Numbered from the stretch's first letter, positions 8,702-18,166 are shown. The stretch is DNA of 64,000 bases from Paenibacillus aquistagni (GCF_900177815.1 NZ_FXAZ01000001.1:186001-250000); one strand, 5' to 3'. A program made the numbers and translations. Notes: generated from the letters alone by a model not told the origin.

Positions 8702-10150
8702 ATGGATCAGAATCATTTAACTTTGCACACGGATAAATATCAAATTAATATGATGTACGCGCACTGGAAGAATGGCAATCATCATAAGATAAGAGCTTTC
8801 GAGGCGTATTATCGTAAAAATCCATTTCAAGGCGGCTATGCAGTATTTGCTGGACTTGAACGCATTCTTCAATATTTGGAAGGGCTCCGCTTTGATGAGA
8901 GCGATATTGCTTATTTAAGAGAGCAAGAGGAGCAGTATGATGAAGAATTCCTTCAGGAGCTGCGGCAATTTTCCTTTACAGGAGAGGTGTACTCGGTGAA
9001 GGAGGGCACGATCGTGTTCCCAAACGAGCCGCTTATTCGTGTGGAGGGGCGCTTGTTCGAGATCCAGCTCGTGGAGACGGCGATTCTTAACTTTATGAAT
9101 TATCAGACCTTGATCGCAACCAAGGCGGCTCGCATCAAGCAGGTTGCAAATGACGGCATCCTGCTTGAGTTTGGGACAAGACGCGCGCAAGAAGCTTCGG
9201 CTGCGCTCTGGGGAGCACGAGCTGCTGTCATCGGCGGCTTTGATGCGACGAGCAATCTGCTGGCAGGCAAGCTGTTCGGCATTCCTACCAAAGGCACTCA
9301 TGCGCACGCTTTTGTACAGGATGCCAGAACCGAGCTGGCTGCCTTCGAGGCCTACGCCAATGCGCTGCCAGACCACGTCACTTTGCTCGTCGATACCTAT
9401 GATACCCTCAAGAGCGGAGTGCCTAATGCAATTAAGGTTGGACATAAGCTGAAGGAACAGGGGAAGACGTTAAGAGGCATTCGTCTCGACAGCGGCGATC
9501 TTGCATATTTGTCGCGTGAAGCAAGAAGAATGCTTGATGAGGCAGGCTTGCCAGAAGTGAAGATCGTCGCATCAAACGATCTTGATGAGTACACGATTCA
9601 GAGCCTGCTGTCGCAAGGCGCGCGCATCGATACATGGGGGGTTGGCACCAAGCTGATTACGGCCCAGGATTCGCCATCACTTGGCGGGGTCTACAAGCTG
9701 GTAGCGAAGCTTGAAGGAAATGAATGGGTGCCAACCATTAAAATATCCGGCAATCCAGAAAAGGTTACGACGCCTGGACGCAAGCAATTGATGCGGATCA
9801 TCAACCGGCATTCCGGCCGTGCAGAAGCCGATTATCTCATGGATGTGGAGGAGAGTCTTGAGGGAGTAGAGAAGCTAAAGCTGTTCGATCCTATTCATAC
9901 GTATCTGCATAAGTTTGTGACCGACTTTGACGCGGTGCCGCTTCATGAGCTGGTGTTCAGCAAGGGAGAGCGCACAACGGCTGCTCCCGCCCTTGATGAG
10001 CTGAGGGCATATCATGCTGAGCAGAAGGGATTATTCTGGAATGAATACATGCGCAATCTGAATCCTGAACGCTATCCTGTGGATCTTAGCCAACAGGTGT
10101 GGGATACGAAGATGAAGCTGATTGCAGAGCACACGAAGAAGGAAGGGTAG
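8702..10150 (+). CDS. pncB: nicotinate phosphoribosyltransferase
   Basis: A 482-residue protein, normal for the long PncB family. The N-terminus reads TDKYQINMMYAHWKNG. Conserved blocks include EFGTRRAQEASAALWGARAA, GTHAHAFV, TLLVDTYDTLKSG, IRLDSGDL, IVASNDLDEYTI and WGVGTKL. It converts nicotinate and PRPP to nicotinate mononucleotide in the Preiss-Handler salvage pathway. It lies 98 nt after the NrtR-like gene and 20 nt before a nicotinate-nucleotide adenylyltransferase gene, so three successive NAD-salvage functions are co-oriented. An AGGGAG ribosome site precedes the ATG. Confidence 0.97.
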   Translation: MDQNHLTLHTDKYQINMMYAHWKNGNHHKIRAFEAYYRKNPFQGGYAVFAGLERILQYLEGLRFDESDIAYLREQEEQYDEEFLQELRQFSFTGEVYSVKEGTIVFPNEPLIRVEGRLFEIQLVETAILNFMNYQTLIATKAARIKQVANDGILLEFGTRRAQEASAALWGARAAVIGGFDATSNLLAGKLFGIPTKGTHAHAFVQDARTELAAFEAYANALPDHVTLLVDTYDTLKSGVPNAIKVGHKLKEQGKTLRGIRLDSGDLAYLSREARRMLDEAGLPEVKIVASNDLDEYTIQSLLSQGARIDTWGVGTKLITAQDSPSLGGVYKLVAKLEGNEWVPTIKISGNPEKVTTPGRKQLMRIINRHSGRAEADYLMDVEESLEGVEKLKLFDPIHTYLHKFVTDFDAVPLHELVFSKGERTTAAPALDELRAYHAEQKGLFWNEYMRNLNPERYPVDLSQQVWDTKMKLIAEHTKKEG

Positions 10151-10170
10151 CGAAGAGGAGGTAGAATCTA

Positions 10171-10830
10171 TTGCGAATTGGCATATTTGGCAGCGCTTTT
10201 GATCCGTTTACGAATGCTCATGGCTTCACAGCATACAGCATCGCAGAACGAAGAAGATTGGATAAGGTTATCTTTGTGCCCTCAGCGGACCTTAGAAGCG
10301 ATAAGGAACTGCAGGCGAATAATGAACACCGTTGGCAGATGCTTCAGCTTGGCATTCAAGACGGACCGCTTAATCAAGAGGGAGCCTCGCTCTTTGAAGC
10401 AAGCCGCATCGAGTTGGATGCGACAGCAGGAACCCATTATACGCTGCATACGATGAATCAATTCAAAGAGCAGTACCCTGAGGATGAACTGTTTTTTATC
10501 ATGGGAGCTGATCTGCTGCCGAATCTGCATGAGTGGCGTTATGGAGATGAGCTCGTTAGCCAGCATCGGTTTATTGTTATGGCGCGCGGCGGTTATGACA
10601 TGCTTGAGATTATTGCCAGAAATCCGCTTCTTAGACGTCATGAGATGAACTTTGACCTGCTGCACAAAGGACTTGCCATTGAGATATCTTCAACTTATAT
10701 TCGCGAGGAGCTTCGAATGGGAGCGAGCCTGCCACGCTACTTGATGCCGCGCTCGGTGGAGGATTATATTCTTGAGCATCGGCTGTATCAGGCCACATCG
10801 TTATTGCCATCTGTCACAGAGCTAAAATAG
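10171..10830 (+). CDS. nadD: nicotinate-nucleotide adenylyltransferase-like protein
   Basis: A 219-residue nucleotidyltransferase starting at TTG 10171 behind GGAGGT. The N-terminal nucleotide-binding motif is GIFGSAFDPFTNAH (the family norm is GGxFxPxHxGH, so the second part is TNAH). The C-terminal ISSTYIREEL matches the family ISSTxIR motif. MGADLLPNLHEWRYGDEL corresponds to the substrate region. It would adenylate nicotinate mononucleotide made by PncB next door. Bacillales usually keep the housekeeping nadD near yqeK, so this is probably a second, salvage-linked copy; that is inference. Confidence 0.85.
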   Translation: MRIGIFGSAFDPFTNAHGFTAYSIAERRRLDKVIFVPSADLRSDKELQANNEHRWQMLQLGIQDGPLNQEGASLFEASRIELDATAGTHYTLHTMNQFKEQYPEDELFFIMGADLLPNLHEWRYGDELVSQHRFIVMARGGYDMLEIIARNPLLRRHEMNFDLLHKGLAIEISSTYIREELRMGASLPRYLMPRSVEDYILEHRLYQATSLLPSVTELK

Positions 10831-10876
10831 CAAAAGGGAATCACAGGAAGCTGCTGCTTCTCGTGATTCCCTTTTG
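10831..10876. terminator. bidirectional terminator
   Basis: A perfect 14-bp stem CAAAAGGGAATCAC / GTGATTCCCTTTTG between the convergent NAD operon and lacI-type gene. T tracts exit on both strands. Confidence 0.85.
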
Positions 10877-10962
10877 TGCATGTGCTTGTATAAGGAATGC
10901 TCTCGTGAAATCAATTCATGTCCTCACCTGATTCGCAGGCTCTAGTCTAAGCAATCGCGGCG

Positions 10963-12012
10963 CTAGCGCTTCGAACCGCTTGATTCTCTGAGAACAAGCT
11001 CAGTCGGCAGGCTAAGCGTGCTAAAGGATGGCTCTGAGGTTCCCACCATATCGATAATCTTCTGCACAGCTGCCTTCGACATCTCATAGAGCGGAAGCTT
11101 GACTGAGGACAGCTTAGGCACCGTTCTCGAAGCCAGATCAATATCGTCAAAGCCGATAACTGCAATCTGTTCTGGAACCCGAATGCCGTGCTCGTGCAGC
11201 ACTTCAATAATGGACAGAGCCATGTCATCGTTAGATGCAAATATTGCAGTCGGCAGTTCCTTAGAAGCGAGCAGCTTTCTCATCTCCGTGGCCGCACGCT
11301 GCTTGCTGAAATGGCCATTCAGCACAAAGGAATCCTTCACGGTCAATTCATGCTTTCGCATCGTATCCAGATAAGCCGTGTATCGTTCCTTGCCGGAATA
11401 CGTATTCTGCTCACCGCACACGATGCCAATCTCCTGATGCCCAAGGGCAATCAAATGCTCGATAGCCGCAACGGTTCCATCATAATCCTTCGAATTAATG
11501 ACAGCCAGATGTCCTTTATCGAGCCGTTCAGCAAGAATCTCTGTAATGTCATAGTCAATGATGACAAGAGGCGCGTTGAGATCGGAGAGCTCACGGACAA
11601 TCTCGATATCCTCTTGAATGCCAACCAATATACCTCCATCAATACGCTTCTGCATGAAGGCCTGCTTAATCTTTTGAAAGTCCTCTCGGCTATATACAGT
11701 ATGAATAAGGACATAGAAGCCCTTGGCATTGGCTGTATCGACAACCGCTTCAACAAACGGGGCAAAATAGTTATTTTGATAGATCCGATTGCCTATGTTT
11801 TTGCCGCTTAGACTTATTGCAAATAAACCAATGGTATCCGTACGCTTGCCTGCAAGGGCGCGAGCAAAACTATTGGGTTCATAGTGATGCTCTTCAATGA
11901 CCTTCAATACCTTGACTCTGGTCTCTTCGGGGACGTTCGGATAGTTGTTAATGACACGAGATACGGTACTTCGGGATACTCCGGCGAGCTTGGCAATATC
12001 TTCGCTGCGCAT
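10963..12012 (-). CDS. LacI-family transcriptional regulator
   Basis: A 349-residue regulator. The N-terminal helix-turn-helix (IAKLAGVSRSTVSRVINNYP) and hinge (YEPNSFARALAGKRTDTIGL) are typical; the rest is a periplasmic-binding-protein-like effector domain. The start at 12012 follows AGGAGG with a 4-nt gap; in-frame codons upstream lack a ribosome site. It is divergent from rhaD across 321 nt, so control of rhaD and a sugar or sugar-phosphate effector are plausible but unproven. Rhamnose regulators in other bacteria are often AraC or DeoR types. Confidence 0.93.
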   Translation of the reverse strand: MRSEDIAKLAGVSRSTVSRVINNYPNVPEETRVKVLKVIEEHHYEPNSFARALAGKRTDTIGLFAISLSGKNIGNRIYQNNYFAPFVEAVVDTANAKGFYVLIHTVYSREDFQKIKQAFMQKRIDGGILVGIQEDIEIVRELSDLNAPLVIIDYDITEILAERLDKGHLAVINSKDYDGTVAAIEHLIALGHQEIGIVCGEQNTYSGKERYTAYLDTMRKHELTVKDSFVLNGHFSKQRAATEMRKLLASKELPTAIFASNDDMALSIIEVLHEHGIRVPEQIAVIGFDDIDLASRTVPKLSSVKLPLYEMSKAAVQKIIDMVGTSEPSFSTLSLPTELVLRESSGSKR

Positions 12013-12046
12013 ACTTCCTCCTTGTGAAACGCCCGTTGTTAACCTG

Positions 12047-12076
12047 ATTGTACAGGGGAAGGACTCGAACTGGCAA
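12047..12076 (-). promoter_or_regulatory. promoter of lacI-type gene
   Basis: On the minus strand, TTGCCA (12076-12071), an 18-nt spacer and TACAAT (12052-12047), 35 nt before the start codon. Confidence 0.6.
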
Positions 12077-12237
12077 GCACTCCTATTCGATCCAACATTC
12101 TGAAGCAACAAAGGAATGGCGTTAGTGGTGATCGCGTACGTAAGAAGATGCGATTCTACCCCATTTGGTTATTTTACAAAAACAGAAATATTTATTTTGC
12201 TTTTGTACTTTTATAACGAAATATTCACAAAACAAAT

Positions 12238-12295
12238 ATAAACAAACATATTATACCTTTGTTTATGTTGACTTGAGCGCAGGATCTGATACGAT
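12238..12295 (+). promoter_or_regulatory. rhaD promoter with upstream inverted repeat
   Basis: TTGACT (12268-12273), a 16-nt spacer and TACGAT (12290-12295). Immediately upstream lies an inverted repeat with perfect 9-bp arms, ATAAACAAA (12238-12246) and TTTGTTTAT (12258-12266), separated by 11 nt. The repeat abuts the -35 box, suggesting a regulator site. Confidence 0.55.
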
Positions 12296-12333
12296 AAAGA
12301 TAGAGATCTCAAGAGAGAATAAGGGAGAGAATC

Positions 12334-13188
12334 ATGATGGAACAATTGACAATCGTGAAACCAACTGCTCAGGATGTGCATGCGAAGGCGCCATTCCTTC
12401 GTGAAATGATGGAGATTACGTATACGATGTGGAAGAATGGCTGGGATGAGCGCAACGGCGGCAATGTCAGCTATATCGTTGACGAGGCGGAAGTGGCGCA
12501 ATATATCGACATTACGAAGATCGATCGTACGCTGAACCTGACATTCCCTGTGTCCGAGCTTGCGAACAAATATTTTGTGGTAACGGGATCTGGCAAGTAT
12601 TTTAAAAATATGATGGCTGACCCTGAACATAATCTTGGTGTAATTCGTGTAACGGAGGACGGCAAGAGCATCGATATTTTGTGGGGATTAAAAGGCAATG
12701 CGGTGCCAACAAGCGAGCTGCCTTCTCACTTTATGAGCCACATTGAACGATTGAAGATGGATCCGAGCCATCGTGTGGTCATGCATAATCATGCGACGAA
12801 TGTGATTGCCATGACCTTTATTCACGCATTGGATGAGAAGGGCTTCACGCGAACATTATGGGAAATGTGTACGGAATGCCTGGTTGTATTCCCAGACGGC
12901 ATTGGCATCTTGCCTTGGATGGTGCCTGGCAGCACAGAGATCGGCCGTGCTACAGCGGAGAAGATGAAGAAGCATCGCGCAGTGATCTGGCCTCATCATG
13001 GAATCTTTGGCACAGGCACTACAATCGATGAAGCGTTCGGCTTGATTGAGACTATCGAAAAGGCTGCTCAAATCTACATGCTCATCGTAAGCTCTAATCA
13101 GCCGATCCTACAGCGCATCACAAACCAAGAATTGATTGATCTGGCAAAGGCATTTGGTGTTGAGCCGATGGCCGGCATTTTGGATTAA
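12334..13188 (+). CDS. rhaD: rhamnulose-1-phosphate aldolase
   Basis: A 284-residue class II aldolase close to E. coli RhaD over its full length. [13 protein letters not shown] is the phosphate-binding loop. HNHAT (His151/His153) and WPHHGIFG (His222) supply zinc ligands; TSELPSHF supplies the catalytic glutamate. [14 protein letters not shown] is a family signature. It splits L-rhamnulose 1-phosphate into DHAP and lactaldehyde. GGGAG lies just before two consecutive ATGs. The other rhamnose genes (isomerase, kinase, transport) are not in this window, so it stands alone beside a LacI regulator. Confidence 0.95.
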   Translation: MMEQLTIVKPTAQDVHAKAPFLREMMEITYTMWKNGWDERNGGNVSYIVDEAEVAQYIDITKIDRTLNLTFPVSELANKYFVVTGSGKYFKNMMADPEHNLGVIRVTEDGKSIDILWGLKGNAVPTSELPSHFMSHIERLKMDPSHRVVMHNHATNVIAMTFIHALDEKGFTRTLWEMCTECLVVFPDGIGILPWMVPGSTEIGRATAEKMKKHRAVIWPHHGIFGTGTTIDEAFGLIETIEKAAQIYMLIVSSNQPILQRITNQELIDLAKAFGVEPMAGILD

Positions 13189-13216
13189 TAAATGGAATAG
13201 CATGATCGCAACAAAG

Positions 13217-13254
13217 AAGACCTGATTTCATTATTGAAGTCGGGTCTTTGTTTA
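13217..13254 (+). terminator. rhaD terminator
   Basis: Stem AAGACCTGA / TCGGGTCTT (one G-U pair) extended by TTCA/TGAA around a TTAT loop, followed by TGTTTAT. It starts 28 nt after the rhaD stop. Confidence 0.75.
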
Positions 13255-13430
13255 TGATTGACGAAAAGTATCGTTTAGGACAAGGATTAGAGAATCGACT
13301 GGCGAAACGTTCACTATAGAGAGGTGCTGCTGGTCTCATCGTTAAGACCCGAATTGTCAAGATGATCAGTAGCGATATGGAGGATCATTCACTGACCTAA
13401 CATGACGACATCTGAGGAGGAGAAGTAAGA

Positions 13431-14237
13431 ATGGGAGGTTTATCGATTTCTTTGTGGGGAATTGCTGCAGAAGGTAGCACAGTACAAGCGAATCAACATG
13501 AAAGGGGAACGATGACCTGGTATCCAGTTGCAGGTGATCATCGCGCTGCTGCGTGGGTAATCTGTCCCGGCGGCGGATACGTGATGCGGGCTTGCCATGA
13601 AGGAGAAGCGATTGCAAAATGGCTGAACCGCTTAGGGATGACGGCATTCGTTCTGAATTACAGCGTGCATCCGCATCGCTTTCCTACGGCGCAGCTTGAA
13701 GCTGCACGCGCGATACGCCTGCTGCGCTATCATGCAGAGGAATGGAGAATCGATTCATCCCATATCGGAATCATGGGCTTCTCGGCAGGAGGGCATCTTG
13801 CTGCTGGAGCGGGAACAAGATATGACCTTGGACAACCTGATGCGCTAGACCCTGTGAATCAGATGAGCAGCAGACCCGATGCCCTAATATTAAGCTATCC
13901 CGTCATCACTTTTCTGCCTCCACATGCTCATGAGGGCTCTGTTCTCCATTTGCTTGGCAATTCATGTGATGAAGAGATGCGAAGGCTGCTGTCTCATGAA
14001 CGGCATGTGACTTCAGATACGCCAATGACGTTTATTTGGCATACGGCTGATGATGAGGCCGTTCCTGCTGCGAACAGCATCGCTTTTGCCGAAGCTCTAA
14101 AGCAGCATGGAGTGCCCCATGAGCTCTGCATCTATGAGAGCGGACCACATGGGCTCGGCCTCGCTTCTGGGCATCCGCATGCGAAGGAGTGGACAACGCA
14201 TGCGGAGGCATGGCTTAAGCGCCAAGGATGGCGTTAG
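13431..14237 (+). CDS. alpha/beta hydrolase (esterase, BD-FAE-like)
   Basis: A 268-residue alpha/beta hydrolase. CPGGGYVMR forms the oxyanion region, GFSAGGH near residue 122 carries the nucleophile Ser, TADDEAVP carries the acid, and GPHGLGL carries the catalytic His, so the triad is complete. The family includes acetyl-xylan and feruloyl-type esterases and peptidases; the substrate cannot be read from sequence. AGGAGGAG precedes the ATG by 8 nt. Its stop codon overlaps the stop of the convergent oxidoreductase gene. There is no secretion signal, so it is cytoplasmic. Confidence 0.85.
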   Translation: MGGLSISLWGIAAEGSTVQANQHERGTMTWYPVAGDHRAAAWVICPGGGYVMRACHEGEAIAKWLNRLGMTAFVLNYSVHPHRFPTAQLEAARAIRLLRYHAEEWRIDSSHIGIMGFSAGGHLAAGAGTRYDLGQPDALDPVNQMSSRPDALILSYPVITFLPPHAHEGSVLHLLGNSCDEEMRRLLSHERHVTSDTPMTFIWHTADDEAVPAANSIAFAEALKQHGVPHELCIYESGPHGLGLASGHPHAKEWTTHAEAWLKRQGWR

Positions 14238-14899
14238 TCCGCATAGCCGGCAGCCCATTCTTCAATCTGATCGGAACGATAGCGGTGAGTACCCGGCTCC
14301 TGCCGATTGGCTGCTTCAATCATGGCCATGGCAATATGCTTAGCTTGAATTGGACGATAGCGCTTAAGCGGACCGATGAGCATCCATGAGAAGAGCGGGC
14401 TCAGCTGCTGGGCGAACTGCTCTGCAGTCCGCTCTTCTTTGCGATCGCCAAGTATAAGCGAGGGCTTGAGAATGTGCAGCTCAGGAAGCTGCAATTCCTC
14501 AAGTGAAGCCTCCAGCTCCCCCTTCACGCGGCTGTAGAAGAAAGGCGACTTCGGGTCAGCGCCCATCGCAGTAACGACCAGAAAGCGTTTGGCACCCGCC
14601 CGCTTCGCGCATTGAGCCGCCTCAAGCGGGTAATCATAGTCCACCTTGCGAAAGGCAGCTTGAGAACCTGCCTTTTTGATCGTTGTCCCCAGACAGCAGT
14701 AGACATCGTCCACGTTGAATAAAGATTCGTGCTCTTTTAACTTATCGAAGGCGATCAAATGCTCTTCATAAACCGCATCCTGCTTGTTCAGCTCTCGTCT
14801 CGTTAGTACGACAATTCGTTCATAACGGAGCGTTAAGAGTGAGAGCAGATGTCCTCCGACAAGGCCTGTTGCACCAAGAAGCAAGGCGCTCTTTGACAT
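14234..14899 (-). CDS. NAD(P)H-binding oxidoreductase (atypical SDR, HTATIP2-like)
   Basis: A 221-residue Rossmann protein. GATGLVGGHLL at residue 9 is the dinucleotide site; CCLGTTIKKAGS and FLVVTAMGADPKSPFFYSRVKG are typical of the HTATIP2/TIP30-like atypical SDR group, with a YSRVK that fits the YxxxK motif. The gene has GGAGGG before the ATG. It ends on top of the esterase stop (stops overlap by 3 nt), so the two genes converge without room for a terminator. The substrate is unknown. Confidence 0.85.
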   Translation of the reverse strand: MSKSALLLGATGLVGGHLLSLLTLRYERIVVLTRRELNKQDAVYEEHLIAFDKLKEHESLFNVDDVYCCLGTTIKKAGSQAAFRKVDYDYPLEAAQCAKRAGAKRFLVVTAMGADPKSPFFYSRVKGELEASLEELQLPELHILKPSLILGDRKEERTAEQFAQQLSPLFSWMLIGPLKRYRPIQAKHIAMAMIEAANRQEPGTHRYRSDQIEEWAAGYAD

Positions 14900-15101
14900 G
14901 GTCGTACCCTCCTGTGGCGAGCATGTAATGGATAGAAAAATAAAATAAAGGGAAGAGCATTCATAAATTATTCATAAATCCTTATATCATGTGAATCTTT
15001 CTAATCTTTCATATCGAAGTATATGGATACGGATATGAAAAATGAGCAGGGCTCTCCCTGCTCATTCTAATGTTCATAGACAGCTGAGACTGTGATACGC
15101 T

Positions 15102-16976
15102 CTATGGCTGCCGCTCGGGAAGCTGTTCTACATAGCTGTCTGATAGATTTAAGAGCTGCAAGGCTCGTTCATACTCCTCATTGCTGGAGTTCAAGGCGTC
15201 TATACTTTGTTGCTTTAATAGATGCTCTTCTCCGTCCTCATACCCGCTGCCGGATACGAATAGGGTCGTATCGTTGACATAGGAACCGCTAGGCAGATAA
15301 TAGCGCTCAGGCAGCAGGTTGCTGGATTGATTAACCATATCCTGGCCAAAGTGAATTTGCTCCTCAAGCGAAATGCCAAGCAAATTCGCGATTGTAGGCA
15401 GCAGATCTACTTGGCCGCCAGTGTGGCTGCTAACCTCAGGCTCGATGCCTTCACCTAGAATAAGCAGCGGAATATTAATCATATCTGCATAGCCGTATTC
15501 GCGTCCGTGAATCTCGGCCATCAGATCTTTCTCATGCTGATCGAGAGAGTAGAGCGGCAGTCCGAGATGATCACCATAGATAACGATCAGGCTGTTGTCC
15601 CATATTCCTGATTGTTTGAGCTCTGTAATGAATTCCCCTAGCGCGGCATCCGCATAGCTCTGCGCTCTTAGGTAATCGCCAACCATCGTCTTCTGATAGG
15701 CTTCTGGAAGCACAATCTTGTCTTTCTCAGGAGGCGTTGTATAAGGATGGTGCGCTGTCATAGAGAGAACATGCGCATAGAACGGCTGCCCGCTATTGGC
15801 CATGTCCTTCAGCTTCGTCATCGACTTCCGATAGAGCACTTCGTCTGAGGCGCCAAAAAATATTTGATCCTCGTCGCCAAAGTATTCCGCATCATAATAG
15901 TGATCGAACGAAAGTGCTTCATACAATTCTTTACGGTTCCAGAATTCGACGACATTGGTATGGAAGGTGGCGGATTGATAGCCCGATGCCTTTAATAACT
16001 TAGGCAAGCTTGGCAGCTCCTTCATCGCATACATCTGAGAGGCAGCGCCAGTTCGAGGAATATACATGGAGGAGTTAACGACGAACTCCGCATCCGACGT
16101 ATTGCCTGAACCGACCTGCTGATAGAATTTTGGAAAATAAAGAGATTCGTTCATGAGCTTATTCATATTCGGTGTTACTTCTTGCCCATCCACCTCAAGA
16201 CCAAGCAGGAAGTTCTGAAAGGACTCCAGTTGAATAATGATCAAGTTCTTCTCCTTGGCGATGCCTTGAAGCTTAGGTTCATTCACCGTTTTTACTTTTT
16301 TAATCTCATTAATGGAAGCTTGGGTGATCTCGGTGTGAGGAACCATATCAGGCTTCTTTGCAGCGGAAAGAATCGTATACGCCTCATAATTCAATATCCC
16401 CATCTGTTCAGCCTTTACTAGCTCATTCATACTCGCCCGATTCGGCAAAATGTTAAACATACACACGATCAATGACAGCACAAATACCGTAGTGACTGTG
16501 CTTTTTCTTACTCTTCCAGAATGTTTGGAACGCCATTTCTTCGCATTATTGCTTCGGTAAAGCCAGATTGCGAGCACAATGACATCAATAAAAATAAACA
16601 AAAAATAAGGATCTAATAGTGAAAAGACACTGTTTTTAACCGCTGTCACTTGATTCACTTGATCCAATGCCTTGTAAGTCACGATAACCCCGTAGTACTT
16701 ATAATACATAATGACAGCAAACAAGATGCCAGTCAGAACGAGATTGACGGTTAGATAGATCGGGATCTTGCGTTTGGTAGCAAACCACTCAATCAGACAG
16801 AAGAAGATCCAAATGAAGGGCAGTTCCTTAAAGATCAGCGTCCAGGAAGGACCATCATCAAAAATAACAAACCAAGCCAGCCAGCTCTTAACTAGAAGAA
16901 CGACGGTGAAGAAGAGAAAGGGCTTAATTTGCATCCACCGTTTCGGTGTGGATTGCAGCTCCAACACCACCAACAC
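15102..16976 (-). CDS. LTA synthase-like sulfatase-family membrane enzyme
   Basis: A protein of up to 624 residues. The N-terminal 180 residues hold five membrane helices. The extracellular sulfatase-fold domain has the LtaS hallmarks: metal-binding Glu251 in QLESFQ, the nucleophile Thr293 in GNTSDAEF, VLSMTAHHPY and IVIYGDHLG. Such enzymes transfer glycerol phosphate from phosphatidylglycerol to build lipoteichoic acid, or act as primases/phosphodiesterases. The annotated start is GTG 16976; an ATG at 16934 (MQIKPFLFF) is also possible since neither has a strong ribosome site. Monocistronic. LTA synthase or an LtaS paralogue cannot be told apart here. Confidence 0.9.
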   Translation of the reverse strand: MLVVLELQSTPKRWMQIKPFLFFTVVLLVKSWLAWFVIFDDGPSWTLIFKELPFIWIFFCLIEWFATKRKIPIYLTVNLVLTGILFAVIMYYKYYGVIVTYKALDQVNQVTAVKNSVFSLLDPYFLFIFIDVIVLAIWLYRSNNAKKWRSKHSGRVRKSTVTTVFVLSLIVCMFNILPNRASMNELVKAEQMGILNYEAYTILSAAKKPDMVPHTEITQASINEIKKVKTVNEPKLQGIAKEKNLIIIQLESFQNFLLGLEVDGQEVTPNMNKLMNESLYFPKFYQQVGSGNTSDAEFVVNSSMYIPRTGAASQMYAMKELPSLPKLLKASGYQSATFHTNVVEFWNRKELYEALSFDHYYDAEYFGDEDQIFFGASDEVLYRKSMTKLKDMANSGQPFYAHVLSMTAHHPYTTPPEKDKIVLPEAYQKTMVGDYLRAQSYADAALGEFITELKQSGIWDNSLIVIYGDHLGLPLYSLDQHEKDLMAEIHGREYGYADMINIPLLILGEGIEPEVSSHTGGQVDLLPTIANLLGISLEEQIHFGQDMVNQSSNLLPERYYLPSGSYVNDTTLFVSGSGYEDGEEHLLKQQSIDALNSSNEEYERALQLLNLSDSYVEQLPERQP

Positions 16977-17205
16977 CTACTTTCAGCAATGTTCTGAACA
17001 TTTGCAGAGTGGACCAGACTCTGAAATATAAAGATATTGTATATAGTGACACATAACGAAAAGAGGTTCAATGCTCATCTGCTCGGATTTGTGCTCAGTT
17101 TTTCAACATAGCGTGAATTTTTGAAGCCAATCAACCTTTTTCAAAGAAGCCCGAGGTTCTCCATGATGTGCAATCCAATAGGAAGGAGGCTAAAAAAGAA
17201 TTTAA

Positions 17206-17220
17206 TATACATGATGTATA
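17206..17220. promoter_or_regulatory. 15-bp palindrome, possible TetR operator
   Basis: TATACATGATGTATA is a perfect 7+1+7 palindrome between the LtaS-like gene and the SDR remnant, 240 nt from the tetR gene end. TetR regulators bind such sites, but no direct link is shown. Confidence 0.4.
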
Positions 17221-17235
17221 ATACTTCACAAATTT

Positions 17236-17358
17236 GACAAACGATTGTATACTGAGATCAAGCAACAGGCTTACGGCGTGCTGTTCCTAGCTTCGGATGA
17301 ATCTCGCTTTATGACAGGTGCTGAACTTGTCATCGATGGCGGATGGACAGCCCTTTGA
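17236..17358 (+). pseudogene. C-terminal remnant of a short-chain dehydrogenase
   Basis: The plus-strand frame ending at TGA 17356-17358 translates as [20 protein letters not shown] then IDGGWTAL, the almost invariant C-terminus of 3-oxoacyl-ACP-reductase-type SDRs. The reading frame upstream is closed within about 40 codons, and no Rossmann GxxxGxG or YxxxK segment is present nearby, so about 200 residues are missing. It lies next to a TetR regulator, suggesting a former TetR-SDR pair. Confidence 0.8.
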
Positions 17359-17461
17359 TCCACCTTTATCATTCATTGAAGTTTAATCATGGGTGATTGT
17401 ATTGCAGCAGCCGCTGTCAGCTAAGGCTTGGCAGCGGCTGTTTCTCTTTAGAAGAGGGCTT

Positions 17462-18085
17462 TTAGGAATATCGAGATACGGGATTAATAATATAGGGGCC
17501 TTTGAGCGAAAGATTAAGAATCTGTTCTGCCATATCGATCTCGTCATAAGGCATCTGCTGCTCCACCCACCATATGATAACCTCCAAGATTGCTGATTCT
17601 ACGAATTTAATAATAACCTCGCGCTTGGCAGTAAGGTTCTGATCATCCGGCTCGGTGTGATTAATGCCGTAGGTAACAAATTCATGCAGCACAGCAGAAA
17701 GGCCTGCCGTGAAGCAGGGGACACGATTAGTAACGAGCATCGCACGGTAAAGATGATAGTGCTCGGCAATATGATGGAAGATGCCAACGAACAGCGGATG
17801 GGGCTTGTCTGAGGTGAATTTGCTTTCGATCATCGTCTCCCATTTGACATTCACGACGGAGTTCAATTCCTTCAAGACTTGATCGACAATGCAATTAAGC
17901 AGCTCATGCTTGTCCTTAAAGTGCAAATAAAAGGTAGCCCGTTTGATCGTTGCTCGATCGACGATATCCTGAACCGTAATTTGCTCAAGATCCCGCTCTT
18001 CCATCAGGGTTATGAAGGCATCTTGCAGCAGTCGGCGAGTGCGGATCACACGCGGGTCCTTTTTAGGTTCCGTTTTCATGATCAA
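17462..18085 (-). CDS. TetR/AcrR-family regulator
   Basis: A 205-207-residue protein. Residues about 15-60 form a TetR helix-turn-helix (DPRVIRTRRLLQDAFITLME, then ITVQDIVDRATIKRATFYLH, FKDKHELL). The C-terminal part resembles TetR_C_33-type domains (YHLYRAMLVTNR and following). The start may be TTG 18085 (AAGGA 6-7 nt upstream) or ATG 18079. It converges on an SDR remnant, so its original target may be lost. The ligand is unknown. Confidence 0.9.
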   Translation of the reverse strand: MIMKTEPKKDPRVIRTRRLLQDAFITLMEERDLEQITVQDIVDRATIKRATFYLHFKDKHELLNCIVDQVLKELNSVVNVKWETMIESKFTSDKPHPLFVGIFHHIAEHYHLYRAMLVTNRVPCFTAGLSAVLHEFVTYGINHTEPDDQNLTAKREVIIKFVESAILEVIIWWVEQQMPYDEIDMAEQILNLSLKGPYIINPVSRYS

Positions 18086-18166
18086 TCATTATCCTTTATC
18101 CAATTTTTCTACTCAGTATACCATGCCCGTGGAATAGTAGAAAAGAAAGCCGCGACCACCTAGACA

